A program made the translations under genes and the position numbers. 5,641 nt of DNA from Bacillota bacterium. GTDB taxonomy: Bacteria > Bacillota > Syntrophomonadia > Syntrophomonadales > Syntrophomonadaceae. The stretch covers positions 1 through 5,641 of the forward strand of contig JAGFXV010000119.1 of NCBI GenBank assembly GCA_017861475.1, written 5' to 3'. Each line of letters starts with the position of its first letter. The first letter of the stretch is position 1. A model generated the notes under the pieces. The model was not told where the DNA came from and did no database searches. It saw only the letters and a program-made list of their open reading frames with translations. This document shows positions 4,400 through 5,641 of this stretch, piece after piece.

Positions 4400-5641
4400 A
4401 TGTTTTGTAATCAATGTGAACAGACTACGAAGGGAATTGCCTGTACAAAAATTGGTATTTGTGGAAAGAACCATGAAGTTGCAGCTCTGCAGGATGTCAT
4501 GCTTTATGCTGTCAAAGGTCTTTCTATCCATGCCAATCAAGCCAGACAAAGCGGTATTGTTAACCAGGAGGTCAATCGCTTCACCCTGGAAGCTCTTTTC
4601 AGCACCCTGACCAATGTCAATTTTGATCCGGAAAGATTCTTATCCCTGGTATCTGAATGTGTTTCATTGCGTGAAAAACTGGGAGAACAAATGATGGCAG
4701 CCGGACTTGAAATCACCAGCAATGACCCAGCCGCGAAGTTTATTCCGGCGGATACAATTGACGGACTTGTAAAACAGGGAGAAGAAATCGGATTTCTGGT
4801 GGATCTGAACGGAGATCCTGACATTGCCTCATTACAGGAACTGGTTGTTTACGGATTGAAGGGTGTGGCTGCCTATGCGTACCACGCTGCCATCCTAGGC
4901 CAGGAAGATGAAAAAATCTATGAATTTACCCATATGGCTTTGGCCCGAATCGGTGACCCTGCGCTTGATCTGAATGGCTGGCTTAACCTGGTGCTGCAAT
5001 GTGGAGAGATCAACCTGCGGGCGATGGAGTTGCTCGATGCCGGCAATACCGGAACTTTTGGTCATCCGATACCGACTGAAGTGCCGCTTGGTCACAAGGC
5101 AGGCAAATGTATTCTGGTTTCCGGCCATGATTTAAAAGACCTGAAGGATCTGCTGGAAGCAACCAAGAACACCGGTATTACTATCTATACCCACGGAGAA
5201 ATGCTGCCGGCACACGGCTATCCCGAACTGAAAAAATATCCGCATCTCTATGGCAACTATGGCAGTGCCTGGCAGAACCAGAAAAAAGAATTCGCCAACT
5301 TCCCCGGCGCGATCCTGATGACCACCAACTGCATCCAAGAGCCGCAGGATACGTACCGGGAAAATATTTTTACCACCGGACCGGTTGGCTGGCCTGGAGT
5401 CCGCTATGTGGAAAATGGAAATTTTGCAGAAGTGATTGCCAAGGCCCAGGAACTGCCCGGTTTCAATAGTGATGAAGAAGCAGGTTCGGTCATGGTTGGA
5501 TTTGCCCGTAACACAGTGATGAGCGTGGCCGATCAGATTATTGCCGCGGTAAAATCCGGCGACCTCAAGCACATTTTCCTGGTGGGCGGCTGCGATGGTG
5601 CCAAGTCTGGACGTAATTATTTCACAGACTTTGTTGAACAG
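4400..5641 (+). CDS. hcp: Hybrid cluster protein (hydroxylamine reductase), class I, 3' end cut by window
   Basis: Hcp is a cytoplasmic Fe-S enzyme that reduces hydroxylamine to ammonia in vitro. It also acts as a high-affinity NO reductase and has been linked to protein S-nitrosylation in enteric bacteria. The first 414 residues are present out of a usual 530-550. The N-terminal Cys3, Cys6, Cys15 and Cys21 follow C-x2-C-x8-C-x5-C, the class I pattern of Desulfovibrio that binds a [4Fe-4S] cluster, not the wider spacing of enterobacterial class II. Hybrid-cluster ligands recognisable by position are His243 (SGHDL), Glu267 (HGEMLPAHGYP), Cys311 (TTNCIQEP) and the persulfide-type Cys398 (GGCDGAKSGRNYF). 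The last ligands, two Cys, one Glu and one Lys, should lie beyond the edge. AAAGGAGG stands 7 bases before the ATG. The gene follows the Rrf2 regulator in the same direction after 91 bases that include a palindrome. No hcr reductase gene is visible. Confidence 0.96.
   Translation, partial: MFCNQCEQTTKGIACTKIGICGKNHEVAALQDVMLYAVKGLSIHANQARQSGIVNQEVNRFTLEALFSTLTNVNFDPERFLSLVSECVSLREKLGEQMMAAGLEITSNDPAAKFIPADTIDGLVKQGEEIGFLVDLNGDPDIASLQELVVYGLKGVAAYAYHAAILGQEDEKIYEFTHMALARIGDPALDLNGWLNLVLQCGEINLRAMELLDAGNTGTFGHPIPTEVPLGHKAGKCILVSGHDLKDLKDLLEATKNTGITIYTHGEMLPAHGYPELKKYPHLYGNYGSAWQNQKKEFANFPGAILMTTNCIQEPQDTYRENIFTTGPVGWPGVRYVENGNFAEVIAKAQELPGFNSDEEAGSVMVGFARNTVMSVADQIIAAVKSGDLKHIFLVGGCDGAKSGRNYFTDFVEQ

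Noticed and set aside
4895..5572. Open frames on the minus strand opposite hcp (4895-5128 and 5132-5572)
   Set aside because: They are antisense to a strongly conserved hcp frame, have no recognisable family motifs and no convincing ribosome sites.

Overview
The window looks like chromosomal DNA from an anaerobic, low-to-mid G+C Bacillota (Firmicutes), most plausibly a Clostridia or Negativicutes lineage. This rests on the yqeG-aroE pairing, strong AGGAGG-type ribosome sites, TTG start usage, a pseudopilin gene among shikimate genes, and an Rrf2 regulator next to a class I hybrid cluster protein. The lineage is inferred from gene content only, and the species cannot be named.

Layout. Positions 1-3674 hold a tightly packed gene string on the minus strand. 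Read in the direction of transcription it is: a galT-family nucleotidyltransferase (3674-2673), the yqeG HAD phosphatase (2654-2154), aroE (2039-1164), a GspH/FimT-type pseudopilin (about 1201-719), a UPF0316/DUF2179 membrane protein (712-206) and the first 55 codons of aroK (165-1, cut by the window edge). Positions 3675-3912 are an AT-rich divergent intergenic region that should hold promoters for both directions. The plus strand then carries an NsrR/IscR-like Rrf2 regulator (3913-4308), a 91-bp gap with a 23-bp palindrome, and the first 414 codons of hcp (4400-5641, cut by the window edge).

How the genes work together. aroE and aroK supply two shikimate pathway steps: dehydroshikimate to shikimate, then shikimate to shikimate 3-phosphate. 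The pseudopilin overlaps the 3' end of aroE, a layout reminiscent of Bacillota in which pilus assembly genes are embedded between aro genes. yqeG next to aroE is a conserved Bacillota neighbourhood. On the other side, the predicted Fe-S regulator and hcp form a likely nitrosative-stress module: the regulator would sense NO or Fe-S status, and Hcp detoxifies NO or hydroxylamine. The palindrome between them has the 11-1-11 geometry of NsrR-type operators.

Most noteworthy points. The pseudopilin reading frame has no ATG, GTG, TTG or CTG start upstream of its signal peptide, so it seems to start at ATT inside aroE. A two-part RNA hairpin sits directly before the aroE ribosome site. The 23-bp palindrome lies before hcp, and the Rrf2 protein has Glu8 plus three Cys that could make an Fe-S site. 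I found no mobile element, CRISPR array, tRNA or rRNA, and no clearly undescribed multi-gene system.
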